Source: Bursaphelenchus xylophilus (lineage: Eukaryota > Nematoda > Chromadorea > Rhabditida > Aphelenchoididae). Taken from it: a stretch of 64,000 bases of DNA. This document shows positions 1-12,648 of this stretch, piece by piece. The position numbers and the translations under genes were made by a program. The stretch is taken from NCBI GenBank assembly GCA_904066235.2, contig CAJFCV020000005.1, positions 4,769,501 through 4,833,500 of the forward strand, in the 5' to 3' direction. The notes beneath the pieces are model-generated. The model had not been told where the DNA came from. It ran no database searches and was given only the letters and a program-made list of their open reading frames with translations. Each line of letters begins with the position of its first letter. Positions within the stretch are counted from its first letter, which is position 1.

Positions 1-1805
1 TGATGTTGTTGCTGTGCTTCCAATACTATTCGAAATTTTTTGCCACGATCTCATCCAAATATTCCCTCGGAATTTGTATTTGTCTTGCTTAAACTTATCT
101 ATCATTGTTTTCTTTTCTAATTTACCGTCTCTTTGATGGCATATGCTTGTCGCATCATGAGTGGGACTTCAATTAGAAGTAATGTCCCTATTTTCTTGGC
201 CCATTTCATTGTGTCGGGATCCGGTCTCTTGCCCAAAGTCCCCTTTTTCTGGATCGAAATGACGACGGCAGATGCCCATGTTCCAAGCGAGATTAAAAAC
301 ATCATCGAGGTGTAAAACCAGCCTATAAAGTGATGGCTTAAACTTTTAGTCAGTCAAACCGTCAGAACTATAGATAGATTTGTAAGTTCCCTTACCTATC
401 AAAGGGACGAATGATGAAGTAGAAGGCATTTGATCGGACACCATGAAGATCAAAATGGACATTGAGAGGAGCTAAATAAATTATGGGAAAATTTAGTAAA
501 CTAAATAAATATTTCCAACCCATGCAAATATCGGCTATCACTGCATCTGACAGAATAATTTGCACCGGATGTTTTCAAAAACATAAGTGGAAAAGAACCG
601 CAAAACCTACCGTAGTTATCCCCAAAGTAATCTTCTCTTCTCTGATTTGATTCACAGTAGCTGAGCTGAAGAAGCCAATGATGGCGATGAAAGTGATGAT
701 GGCTGTGGGGATCATCAAATTGGTTATGTAATACAACGGCTTCCTTTGAATGACCATCTCGAATTCGAGAAGAGTATAGTTGTTGGCACAGCATTTGTAC
801 TTCTTTACAATTCGATGGACCGAGGTCTGAATGATGTTCCATCCCTCATTTTCGATACAGTTATCGACGGCAATTGCTCCATCAGTGCTGTTGTTGGGAT
901 AGTAATCGATTCCTTGATTGTCATGCGTCCAACTTCCAAATGTCATAATGCATGTCTAAATGGAGTGATCTACATTAAATGCCAAAGTTTCACAAGGGAT
1001 TTAATTGCCCAAGAACAATGAGCATATTTTGATTGACCTCAGAATGGAATACAGTTATTTATAAGATCAAATGTGACGTACTTGAGCGTCGAATGGGAAT
1101 AGTTTCAGATCCAGAGTGCAACTGAACTTGTAGAGAGCTGGGTATAAGAATTCAATTTGAGCAGTCCTCCTCTCTGGCCGTGTAGATACCTTGATGTTGG
1201 TGAGTCTTCTGCTCTCGCTGTCGCTCATTGTTAGCCTTGAATTGATAATTGGAATAATCATTAATCTTTGCTGTGTATGACTCACGAATTATAAAGAGTA
1301 GTATCTGGAATCCACAAGGAACTGACTGGTAATACAATGTTTGTTATGTTTTCGAATCTTGATGGGTCCCAGTAAAGAAAATCATCTTCCCAGCTCTGAA
1401 CCCACGTTATATTTCAAACAAATAGTTTGGCGACTTACCTCGATGATCCATGAATTTAGAATTATATACTGTTGGGGTTCATTCTAAAACAATATAAAAG
1501 TATTTTACAGTATTCCTTCTACCTTACCACTTCCACAATTTGGTACAAAGCAATTTGAAAGAGGACTTCAACTGTATCCGTGGATGTTTTCCTCGGCAAT
1601 ATTCGATCATTGTAATGCTTCATTAAATGCCTTTCCAGCCGGTAATGAGCAGGAGGATTGAAATCGTCATCGTTGTCTGTAGGGACTAAAATTTTTATTT
1701 TTTTACCTTCTACTGATCCCAATACAAGTAAAATAACTTTCAAATTCACTTGCCATCTTGTCGTGCAGTTGTTGAGGAGGCCAAAAATACGATGAGAAAG
1801 AGCAT
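1..1805 (-). CDS. nicotinic acetylcholine receptor-like subunit (Cys-loop channel), 3'-partial
   Basis: Ligand-gated cation channel subunit of the pentameric Cys-loop family, acting in the plasma membrane. Exons on the minus strand, in order: 1805-1754, 1685-1528, 1483-1439, 1395-1286, 1235-1082, 955-611, 471-396, 322-126, 87-1. The phases join without a break for 408 codons and run off the window. A short signal peptide (MLFLIVFLASSTTA) is followed by the extracellular domain, a Cys-loop with 13 residues between cysteines (CTLDLKLFPFDAQTC), and vicinal cysteines (KCC) in loop C, which mark an alpha-type subunit. M1, M2 (ITLGITTLLSMSILIFMVSD) and M3 follow. M2 has no proline-alanine insertion, so cation selectivity is expected. 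M4 lies beyond position 1. The first intron uses a GC donor (GCAAGT). The family call is firm; the subunit type is not. Confidence 0.9.
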
Positions 1806-3344
1806 TGGGATCAGACCAAGTGCACTTTCATTTCTAAAATAAAGTTTCGGAACTATTATAAAATGAACCATGTCCGCATATAAGGCTTTTTTGCTTTTTA
1901 AATCCCAACAGACACTGTATACATATAATATCGCGCTTTATCATATTAGGAGCGAAACAAGGCTTGTAAAATATATTTTGGCTTGGATATGTCAGTACTA
2001 AGATCTTGACGTAATCTTGCAAGACCAGGTCAAGTTGTAAAACGGAAAAAATGCTTAAAAGCCCCTGCGAAAGAAGCTTGAAACATTGAGAGAATAAGTG
2101 GTAATCTGGAAGAGATCTTTAAGGCTAAGATGGGAAGTGTCCTCAGTTAAAGTAAACTAGCTTTCTTACTGTAATCCAGACTGATCAAAAGGCATTAGAG
2201 CCATCTATCACCCATCTTAACACACTCATATGGCATGTCCCGAACGCCTTTGGCACAATTACGTAAAAGTCGTCAAATAAAACTTGTAAACTTCCATTCA
2301 TCAAACCCGCAAGCCCTCACATCAACTCAACGCATAAAAAAAGCCTGCGAACCCTGGCTAGTGCTCCAAATTCCGGGCTTGAGGAATGTCCTCGGACGTT
2401 CCGGGAACTCGCTGAAACATTCTCCAATGAATTTTAAAGGGTCCGGCTCATTTGCCCGTATTAGGGAGAGCCGGAAAACGCCTTCGGAACGATATGAAAA
2501 ACAAGTATACATAATAACCCGAGCCGGTCCATTACCAATATTATCCTTCCTGTTTACGCATTCTCCGGAAATGTGGGTTAATTCGGCCAAACCTGATCAT
2601 GGAGTGGTCGGTTCAGCACCTGGCTATGAGATTATTTCTTCAATTGGTATGACATTTACTGTGGTTTCCAGCTGTTTATTTGCAATTGGGAAAGTCTTAC
2701 ATCCTGTGACGAACAAAATTTGAAATTGATGAAATCTTTGCAAAATAGTGATTTCTACACTAAAACACAGCATTTCTGGTATAATTTATAGATTTTCTTT
2801 CCTCTTTCAGCACGAATAAAGCCGTTATGGCCATAATTAACATTTATTTCCAAAAACGAAAAACTTTTTGTAAAAGAATATCAGACTCAATGATCTGAAT
2901 AAAAGTAAAGTTAATTTTAGTAAAAGGTGTAGATGACGATCGCAGCAATCACCATTTTACGGCTGTTACTGTAGAAAGTCACCCGAATTTCATCTTGCCG
3001 AATTTCGATCAATTAATTAATCAGATTAATTAAGAGCTGTAAACATCGGCGTCGAACTCGCGTGTGTTTGATTGGAAGGAAAACGCGTTACCAGCTGCAC
3101 TATTTGTCTCTTCGTGATATTCCGAAAAATTCAGAGTTCTGCTTACTTTCGAATCTATTGTTTCCGATGAAATTGAAATATTTTATTCTTGATTCGATCG
3201 TGTGGAAATGTAAATGTAACCGCAATAAAGAGCTACATCCCTCGGTTGGCCTTATCACCACCAACATCGAGGGGAAAAGATACGATGGTCACAGTCGAAT
3301 TGACTGAAACTTGTCCCGTTTTATCGTATGTTCGCCTCCGTATA
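1806..3344. other. intergenic stretch without a supported gene
   Basis: About 1.5 kb between the starts or ends of two minus-strand genes. A plus-strand frame of 162 codons (2235-2723) is open, but it has no recognisable domain and the opposite strand is also open there, so I do not call it. A tRNA-like relic lies at about 3044-3113. The rest is AT-rich and shows nothing else I can name. Confidence 0.5.
3044..3113 (-). pseudogene. tRNA-like relic with A-box and B-box
   Basis: On the minus strand the segment has a good internal A-box (TAGTGCAGCTGG) and a B-box-like run (AGTTCGACGCC) at about the right spacing, with CTTCCAA in the anticodon-loop position, as in a tRNA-Gly(TCC). The acceptor and anticodon stems do not pair well, so this is a decayed tRNA or a tRNA-derived short repeat rather than a working gene. 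Confidence 0.35.
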
Positions 3345-6300
3345 TTAATTGGATGAAAATGCGACTGGTCTAAAGGAATCGGGAGATTGGGCTTCCGAAT
3401 TCGAACTGGACTGATCCATATGAGTTGGCGAGGCCAGTCGTTGACTAAAAAAAACTTTTTTTGATTGCTGAAATCTTCTTTATAAAGGCATGATTAAATC
3501 TGCTTACCGTAGGGCCTCTGTGAATACGGTATCCCTAGCGGGACTCTGGCTTCCAGATTTCTCGTTTTGTTGGAGCTCCAGACATTTTTGAATGGCTCCA
3601 AACGCCTCACTTAGGCGATTCAGTCGATCAACAGCGCTTATTCCATCAACCGATCCCTGTTCTTCCACCATTTCGTCAAGCAAATGTTCAACCGAAGGAG
3701 TCAGAGCCTTGGGATTGCATAATTTCAACAATTGCATACTTCGTTGGCATTTCTGAGTCAATTCATCAACGGTTCTGACCAAGTTGGACTGAAACAAGAC
3801 GAATTATGAGCAGAGCAGGTGACTTACATTAGATCCGGAGAGACTGAAATCATCAGGCTCCTCTCCAACATGACTCAAATCATCATGAGATTTATTTGAG
3901 CGTTCATCGCCGAACGGCCGAACCAATCGACGAAATCCACCGGCAGTTGGCTGATTACAGGACAAGGAACGGTTGGAAAAGAAGTTGTCGCTACTGAAAA
4001 CAACATTACAATAGGCATTTCACCCTCAAATAAACAACTACAGCAAGTTCACCGCAGCCAAAGAAACCGACAAAGGCCCAAATCAACTCACAAAACTACA
4101 GTCCTCGCGATGACATGCATCGTCCTTACAACTTATTTTTACAACTAACAAGAGTAGAAACTAAGACCACGATACAATAGCCATTTTACTACATCTATCT
4201 TACTCTTCCCGTCTTAACTGATCCCTTCTTGAGGCATGACCGCCAGTGGATAAGTGTAACAAACTGTTAAGATGTTAGTAATGGATCTCTTTTCTTACCG
4301 CTGTCTTAATTGTTGCATCTTCTTGGCTTCAGCGGCTGATTTTCGGGGATCATATTCTTTGCGACGAAGCCAGGCGACCATTTCAGGGGAATCCTTGGAA
4401 GTCTAAAGTAATATTAGAGATATTAACTGTTAAAAATAGGAGTAAAAAATTGTAGACAGGAGTAAAATGACTGAAAGGGGTCTCACTTTCTTCACAGGAG
4501 CCACGCCAGCCTTAAATGGAGGTTTCTGATGCATGGTTTGGGAAGTAGCGGGTCTCATTCCACCCAGAGTTGGCTGCTGAACTCCTGATCTCATGGAGAA
4601 ACGGCCACCATCATTGCGGCTAAAACACATTGAATTACAATATGCACTCATAACGGACAACTCAATACATTTACAACCAAAGTTACGCCACAAAACAACC
4701 AGATGATCATGTCTAATATAAAAAAATACAACGGAAGAGTGCCCGGTGTATATGTGGTGAAGTGTTATATATCAAACATAAACATTGTTATCACAACTAA
4801 GATACGACTACGACTACAATCACAACTGTCAAACCCAGTAAAAGAAGTAAGTCGCTCACGTTTCGCTGTGACATCTCGCAGATCTGTGAAAAAGAAAATC
4901 AGTGATTAGAAAAAAGTAGTACAAGTTTACAAGAAATGTCGTAAAAGGCACTCTGAAGCCAGGATTAATGGCCTAACCTAATTAGTCGATTAGATCAAAG
5001 TAAGCAAAACTTTTCCTGCCCTACTTCTAATATTGATTACTGCTCCATAATCTCTCTTCAACGTACCGAAAACCAGCACTGCTATTGGAGATCCCAGCGC
5101 GCGATGTTGTCTGTTGTTGTTGGCAAACCTTGACTGGAGATGGGGGATTCAATCGCGAATTCTTGGACTGATCCACCATTGAGCGGACTTTCGGTGCTGG
5201 CAGGGAAGTCCTCGGGGAGGGGGGCTGCTGGCTTTGCTGATTTTGAGTCCTCAGATCCCTCAAATCTTTCATCAAATGCCGTTTCATGGGGAACGGTTGC
5301 GATGGTTTCTGATGATCGGAAGATCTTCCCGAAGACACTGTCGATGATGTGGCTGTCTCTGTTCTCGGGGTATACATTCGAGTAGAGGAGGGCTGAGAAT
5401 ACGTGGGCCTACTGGACGAACCGTCGGTTTCCGTGGAATCGGCGGAGCTGGAGGAGGAGCTGGAGTACTTTCTTTGACGACGATTAGCCTTGGTGTCTTT
5501 GTTTTCTAAGAATTCATGTTATATACTTGGTATTACTCTTACCAATGACATAAGTCCCAGCCTCACTGAGGGTATCGGTCTCACTCTTGATGCTCAATGC
5601 CATCATCGCGGTTGTCGCCGATTCCTCGCCCTTAGGAAATCCTTGGATCATCTTTGAGAACAGATAATGTTTTGTGTCATTGCCTGCGGCTGCTGGCAGT
5701 GATGGCTTGGATGGCGGTATAGAGCGGCGGAATTGCCTTTTCTGTTGTTCTTGCGACGATAAAACTGGAGGTTTGGGACGTTTTGGTTTCTCGTTTGAGT
5801 CATCAAAATTGACGGTAAAGGCCGTCGATTGGACTGCGGCAGCTGCTGGAAATAGCACGAATTGGGATAGAATTAGGATTGTCATATGCCAAATTTTGTA
5901 CAGTCATATCATATATTATTAAAGGCAAGGTCTCCAACTTACCCTTAACATTGATCTTCTCCTTCTCTTCGGGAGAAAACGGACGACTCAGGTCAATGTC
6001 CATCCTGATCGACTTCATCACGGGTTTGGGGTCCGCCTCTTGGGAGCACGGTGCGGCCACTGACTCCGTCTTCTGTGAGGCCTTGACTTCTGAATGCGTG
6101 GAAGTTGTGGGACTCTGCAGTTTCTCATCGGACCGAGAGTTTTGTCTCGAATTGGATCTAAATCCACATCAATATATTCTGATTGTACCTACGCTCTGGT
6201 TGGAGTCCGTTCATCTTGTTTATTGCCCTCAGGGCTCGACTCCTCACCCCACCAAGATGGTGATCCATAAAGTTGAGGTTTCTGGAAGGCCGTTCTCAGA

Positions 6301-7192
6301 TTATTTGGCCTCGCATGTTCACTCGGTCCTTCTCCAGCTTGAGAGACAAACCCAGATGTGGTTGATGAAGAAGTGGTGCTATACCGAGCAGAATTATCCA
6401 TGGCATGATTGGATGAAGCGGTGGGTGGGGTGATGTTATGGTGCTGAGATTTCTGAGGTACTGGAGACATAGAATCATCTGTTTTGGCTCCATCGACATA
6501 GTTCTGAACATAATGTCGACTGTTGCTGCTGTTTGTGGACTCTGTGGAGAGTCGAGATTCATGATGTCTTTGGAAATATTGCGTGGGACTTTCCTAAACA
6601 ACAGATAAGAATATGAAATGTTTACTTACTCTTTCTCCACAAATGCTGACAGACGAACTTGGAGGAACTTCAACTCGATACCCTTGACTGGAACTCGGAG
6701 GATGGCCAAAACTCTGCGAGAAGTTACCCATGGAGCCTTGTTGATTGTACGTTGGCGGGAAATAATAAGGCTGGTTTTGGACTGTAGGCGAGGGCATTGG
6801 TGGAGCACTCATCATGTAGCCAGCTGGAGGATGATGAGGGTAGTAAACAGGCTGGGAACTCTGAGGAGGGGCGTTGTAAAAGACGGGATAGTAAGCAACA
6901 TGAGGCTGAGGAGCAGTGGGGACAAAGTAATGTTGTCCGGTTTGAGGGTCTACCAACATCTTGCCGGGTTGAGGTGCTTGGCTAGGCATGGCATAAGCTG
7001 GCTGGGGAGGACCAAAATCTCTTCGACTGACTGCCGGAGACGCGAGGACTGACCCATAGACTCGCTGGTCGGACTGAAATAAGTTTGATAAGGAAGTTAA
7101 TTATCAAAGGGGTATTTAGCTTCAAAACAAGCACTCACAGTATCATGACTGTGCTGATTATGTTCCATGTTGAGCGAATCGTTTGAACTCAT
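3345..7192 (-). CDS. 887-residue Pro/Ser/Gln-rich scaffold-like protein, function unknown
   Basis: I do not recognise the family. Twelve exons close in frame: 7192-7139, 7073-6630, 6593-6193, 6157-5943, 5845-5543, 5505-5067, 4883-4860 (a 24-nt microexon), 4619-4487, 4402-4299, 3993-3828, 3788-3508, 3444-3345. The N-terminal third is low-complexity (Tyr/Pro/Gln, then Ser/Thr). A conserved-looking block, SPEMVAWLRRKEYDPRKSAA, starts a short charged helix around residues 670-705. The stretch after it is predicted helical (TVDELTQKCQRSMQLLKL) and could be a coiled coil. No signal peptide or membrane segment is visible, so it is probably cytoplasmic. The chosen start (MSSNDS) follows a TTTTTTCAG acceptor at 7213. 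The frame stays open back to that acceptor, so upstream exons are possible. Confidence 0.85.
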
Positions 7193-10100
7193 GACACGTG
7201 AACCAAAGGCATCTGAAAAAACGACCTCAGTCAGTTCCAAGTTCCCATCCCCTGCTAGGATTTTAATTAATTTGAAAGGACGGCCGATATACGGTAACGA
7301 ACGCCGAGGTCAAATGAAATATCCCCGCTAATTGATCGTTCCATTAAGCGAAGTCTTCAAGCCTGATTTACGCTTTTTTGGCGGTCCAGAGCCGGCGACT
7401 CCTATTTTACGATGGGAGCGCCGTCAACGTCGTCGCAGCGTAGATTCAGATTTATTTAATAATAGGTCAGCAGGGAGAGAGAGAGAAGGAAAAAACAAGG
7501 TCGTTTTACTATGTTCGCTGGAAATGGAGCCGTTCTTTTTTGTAATTACACGCACTGTGCTCGAGCCTTGTAATGAGTAGTCGTAAATTGAAGGAATCTT
7601 ACGCGATGCTGGGAACTTTTAAAGCCTAAAGCTATACTCTCAAAAACATATGCCATAGGTCATACGGTGGATCGCACTGGCAGTAAAACTTGTTTAAAAA
7701 CCGATAAAACGCTACGAAAACCCGGTTGCGACTCGCGATCCGAACACACGTGACATCTGTCATCTTGATTTATCGTCATCTTGTTTGACACATTTACCCA
7801 CCGCCTACTGTAACACATCCATATTCAAATTGCTTACATTTTGAGGTGACCAGCGACAACGGCGACTTCCAATTGTTTGACAAGTCCTCGGTGGGATTAA
7901 GGGCGAATTGAGAGCGCGAGATCTGCAAAACAGATGAAGAGATTTAGGCGATGGAAACAGCGATTAAACAATTCTTATGGAAAAACGTTGGAGCGGCAAC
8001 AACACAAAGAGAAAGACCTCAGGGCATTAAAGAGATCCGGCGAGCCGAACCGGTTCGGTCGGCGACAAACAAACAGGACAACATGGACAGCATGTTTGTC
8101 TTATTACTGACCAATGTTTACATTCGATTCGCCGGATCTTTTATCGGTTCATCACATGGTTCAAGGGGTTTTCAAGGCGATGATCGATTTGTCCGGAGGC
8201 GAGAAGCAACGCAAACAGTCCGTCACGTAATTTTACTCTCTCCAGCAGATCGTCGCATTAGACGGAGAGCAGAGGGAAAGGCTATGACCGAAAACACTTT
8301 TTATTGCGCTCTTCTGTACGCGAAATGAAGGAGATATCGATTTTCGGTTCCTTAAGATTACAATACTGTTTAGGAGGCCGTAAAAGTAATACTAAGGAAG
8401 GAAATCTAATAAGAAGGACGAAGATGCCTATGGGAAAGGAAGATAAAAAAGAAATCATCCAGAAATTCGTCACTGTTTACGCAACGATGAATGTAGACGA
8501 TGCAGATTCAGATGATATTTGAGGGAAAAACTTTGGAATCATAGTTATTTTGAAATAACAAATACTGTGGAAGACCAGGATTGCTCAACAAACGTAGATT
8601 CAACGGTTTGAAGTTTCGAAATCTTCAAAAAGCTTGTCTGAAACACCTATACCAACATATAAATAATAGGGCGATTATTCGCCTCCCCCGACCTCATCAA
8701 ATCTCCAGCTTGGCCAGACACATGGCCAAGTCAAAAGTTTGGGAAGGACTTATCAGAGTGACGTATCTTCTTTGTTTTGAGCTTTTCATAAATAGGAAAA
8801 AAGAGCGGAAGAAACAAAAAATGTGGACGCAATAATTGTCGATTTTCTATAAATTCCCAGGGCCTGAGGGCTTTTACGGAGAATAAAAGTCGAAATTAAA
8901 AAGTTTCTGCAAAGCAGGTGGGAACAAAAAGGAACGGAGAGATTCTAATTGGCAGAGATTCTGGAAGACAAGTACTACTATTTACTTTGGGTTACGTGTT
9001 AACGATTATATCGTTAAGCTGGCCTACCTCAAACTGAAACATTGTTAAAAACCCTTTTTTTCGTTTGCAAACCAAACAATTTAGAAAGTCAAGAAACCTG
9101 TATTCTAGATGTATGAAAGGAAAACAATTTATAAAAACAATCAAAAGTGTCTGAAGATCAGGAGGAGACCAAATTCGAGGAATATTATTCATTGCAAACC
9201 AAGTTCTCAGACCTCTCTGAAAACTTTGATCTTATTCATATGGGAATAAAAACAGAACCAGAGTTTTGCTGGTTAGTAAGTATATAGTATAAGACAAGTC
9301 GTCGTCATAAAAGAAAAGGCATTATATCTGACATTTATGGCCCGATATTTTTTCCAAACCCCCCGAAAACGGAAGAGGAACAGGTGGAAGAAGAAATGAC
9401 CCGGTCTAGCCGGACACTCCCAAGAATCCAATCAAATATGGATCTGAAGAAGAATCCGTGGGAATAATGAGTCATTAATTGTGATAAGAAAGGCCCTCAA
9501 ATTGAAGAACACGAGTAAGTACTGAGGAAAAGAGACCCGAAGGGAGCCGGCCGTGTCTTCGCCCCACAATCGCCTTCAGCTTCGGGAAAAAGACCCGAGG
9601 GAAGAGAGTGCGCCGGAAGCGAGACGACAGAGGGGAAAGGGAAAAAGTCGCGCTTTGAACCCTTTTTTCATGGATTTTGCGGCGAGATACCCCAGATCTC
9701 CGAACGGAGGGGTCATTGAAGGGCGAGGGAGACCATGACTTGTGCGCTCTGAACCCTTCTTTGATGTGGAAGAGCGGGCGGCGAGTCTTTGGACATTTAA
9801 ACCGCAATGTCCGAGAGTTTGTGGACATTACTCATTAAGAGGCTCCCTTTTTGTCGTCTTTTTTGCAGGTTTTAGCGTCTTCTGATCAGCGTCTGTAAAT
9901 GATCGTCGAAGATACCATAATTTATGGGTTTACTACCAAAACGACCTTCATATAAATCATCCTGTGGCGTAACCATGGCGATTTAGGTTGCGGATGATAA
10001 AACAAAAGAGTTTGGGAAAGCCGACGATCAGCAGACAGCGAAAGACGGCGGAAAGACGTGGCATCAGAAGGATACCCTGTTTACATTTAGCGATGCCAAC

Positions 10101-12162
10101 GCCAATTAATACATTTCTAATGTGAAATGGGAAAAGTGATCGATTTGTCCCGAAATTGATTGGAAAAGCAAAGATTTGGTTTTATAACGGTTGAATGCAC
10201 CCTTAAAGCAAATTCAATCGGACAATAAAAAAGTCTTTGTGTCCAGCGATCGCTTTAAAACTTTGCACGGTGCAAAAAAAAGAAATCAAAATGGAATATA
10301 TTGGGTCGAAAGTCGGGTTGAAATGTGGCTGGTTTTCGCTGGGATTGAGGTTGTAACTGCTATCGATGAATGGAAATAAGAAGAGGAAGAGTTGTTTGCT
10401 TTTAAGGAGTAGCAAGGATAGGTCAATGTTTACAGAACAAAATTAGCTAAAAGAGGTATGAATAAGATAAGATCTAAAATATATTCAAAAAAATTATTTT
10501 ATATCGACTATGAAACTTTCTCACTTGCCAACTCTCATGACATACGAACCACGTCTCTACTTACCGTATACCCGTTCATGCCGCTTGGTACATATCACAT
10601 CTAACAAGTCACCGCTAATGCAACAATCAGATGCCCTTTCTCTCAAAATTTATTAGTCTCTCGAACCTAAACTAATTGCCTGTAATAATCATAAAATAGA
10701 TGGGTGAAATCAATACTTGACTCGGGTGCGCAGTAAAGTGCGATCAGGTAAAGCAAACACACCTGAGGGGACTCGCGGAAAACCCCCCAAGATTTATGAG
10801 TTTTAAAAAAGTTGAAGACAAAAAACATCTCAATCAAACAATGTGGTGGATGATAAGAGAAATGCTTCTAACGGCTTCTAAGGTACTGTAAACAACGTGT
10901 GATCCAACGGGGAATGTATGAATAGCCTCGGGAAATCAAGGCTAGGGACGGTGAGAATGAATTGGACCGGGGACGGAATATAATAGGATTAGGAAGGGCT
11001 TAGCGACCTTCTGGATGCTCTGTTAGATTGGCGGGGTTGACTTTTATTGTCAACGATTGTGAAGTTTATATTATCATGAAATTGAAAGAAACTGGCAAAA
11101 ACACGAGGAGAGAGAAGGTTATGATATACTAAACGTATTAAAGTTTAAAAGACTCAAGAGTGTGACGTAGCAGATTATTTTTATGTAATATCTTTATAAT
11201 GACGTCTTTTGAGCTCAAAGTTCAAGTTTCTTTTGATTCAACGATCCAATGAATCACTGGTTATGAGATATAGACCGAGCGCACGCCAACGCAAGCACAA
11301 TCATGTAGAAAATAAACTTCGGAAAGTAAATAGGAAGTCAATGCGAGGTGTAATACAAAGACTATCACTCAAATTTAAAGTTGGTTTAATATTTTTGTGT
11401 AAGAAATAAAAAATATGACAGAATAGACAAATAAATCGTCATGTTACGTCATGAAGACCTGCTTACCATTTGGTCCATAAATGGCATTCTTTGCTGGAAT
11501 TGCGTGGAAATCATGACATAAATTAATTTTGTAGCAAATCAAGAGACCGTTGGGCGAAAACAGCGCCCTCGATCATATCAGTAGCGAGAATGAGAAGGGA
11601 ATTACCGATTGACAGCCAGAGGGACGCCGATTGTGCGAAAAAGTCAAGTGATTCGGTTAATTTATTATGGAGATCTGGGGGTGACCGTTTTCCAATTCCC
11701 TTCTGCTCGCATAAAAACTGATTACAAACATAGTTGGGGAGCAGTTTTACGGCTTTGAAATTGTGATAAGGATTGAGGTTGTAAATAAGGTTGAGCCAAG
11801 AGAGGATTGTAAAATTTCTGCTAATTTTAGAACAATTGCATTTCCATATATGATGGTTTTATAAGTCATAAAACTTAAGAGACCATATAACACCTTTCAC
11901 TTCTATAGAAATCTATAGATTGAAATTATACATTTTGTGTAATTAATTAGACAGTAACTTGTAACTGTCACATGAAGTTTTGTTCGAATCAAATTAAGTG
12001 TAAATCACACCTACTTCAAACATTGACTAATCTGATTAGACAGAATATTAGCTCTTATAATTAAAGTTTTCAATGAGGAAATAAGTGGAATAAATGAGTA
12101 GAAAGGGTTTCTTCAAGTTGAATATATAACACTTGACAGCACATTGACTGAAAAACACTCAC
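7193..12162. other. gene-poor 5 kb stretch
   Basis: No domain-bearing frame on either strand. The segment around 9,530-9,800 is more GC-rich and has long frames open on both strands, a sign of composition rather than coding. It probably contains promoter sequence for the 887-residue gene, or long introns if the candidate exons at 10565-12327 are real. Confidence 0.45.
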
Positions 12163-12327
12163 CCTTCGACTCTCGGGTCGTATAGGCAACGGGAGTCGAG
12201 GCACAACACGACGGGATGCCAGAGGAGAGCCGTGAATCGGAGGCCGAGGAGGCACTTCCGTCCATCGCCCGCGGCACTCCGGAGAATCCAAGTTGTCGAA
12301 TTGGGGAGAAATCGAACGCCCAGACAT
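10565..12327 (-). other. candidate distal 5' exons of the 887-residue gene
   Basis: Three exon-like pieces on the minus strand. 12327-12163 starts with ATG, reads MSGRSISPQFDNLDSPECRG onward, is Ser/Pro/Arg-rich like the downstream gene, and ends at a perfect GTGAGT donor. 11493-11467 is a 27-nt microexon between TTCCAG and GTAAGC. 10614-10565 lies between a TTAG acceptor and GTAAGT and reads GDLLDVICTKRHERVY. The last piece joins in phase to the exon beginning at 7212 (DAFGSRVMSSND). The attractive MSGRS frame does not join it in phase; only a different frame, opened by an ATG at 12434, runs through all pieces. I therefore leave the link open. Confidence 0.3.
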
Positions 12328-12648
12328 CTCTTATATACGGTTACAGTAACCGTTCGAATGTCCGAATACAACGGAAGCAACAGTAGATGACTTTGGTGGT
12401 GACCAGCCGGTTCCGACGCGCTACTAGTACTCACTTACTCCGACCACAAACTCGCGGCCGTCGGCAAAGTTTTTGGCCGCGGTTTTGTCGGCATTCAAAC
12501 AAATATTTTAAAAGAATTTTTTGTGCTCAGGTGCACTCGGTCCGCGTCCCTTCCTGATGATCCCCTCAGGCTGTTTTTCTCTAGTCTAGAATTTCACTCA
12601 AACTCGGACAAGATGATTATGGGGAATTCGAATAAAATTTATTCAATT

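Noticed and set aside
2235..2723. 162-codon plus-strand frame
   Set aside because: No domain, no splice or start support, and the opposite strand is open as well.
9475..9828. 117-codon minus-strand frame
   Set aside because: GC-rich local composition leaves several frames open; the peptide is Arg/Ser/Pro-biased without any motif.
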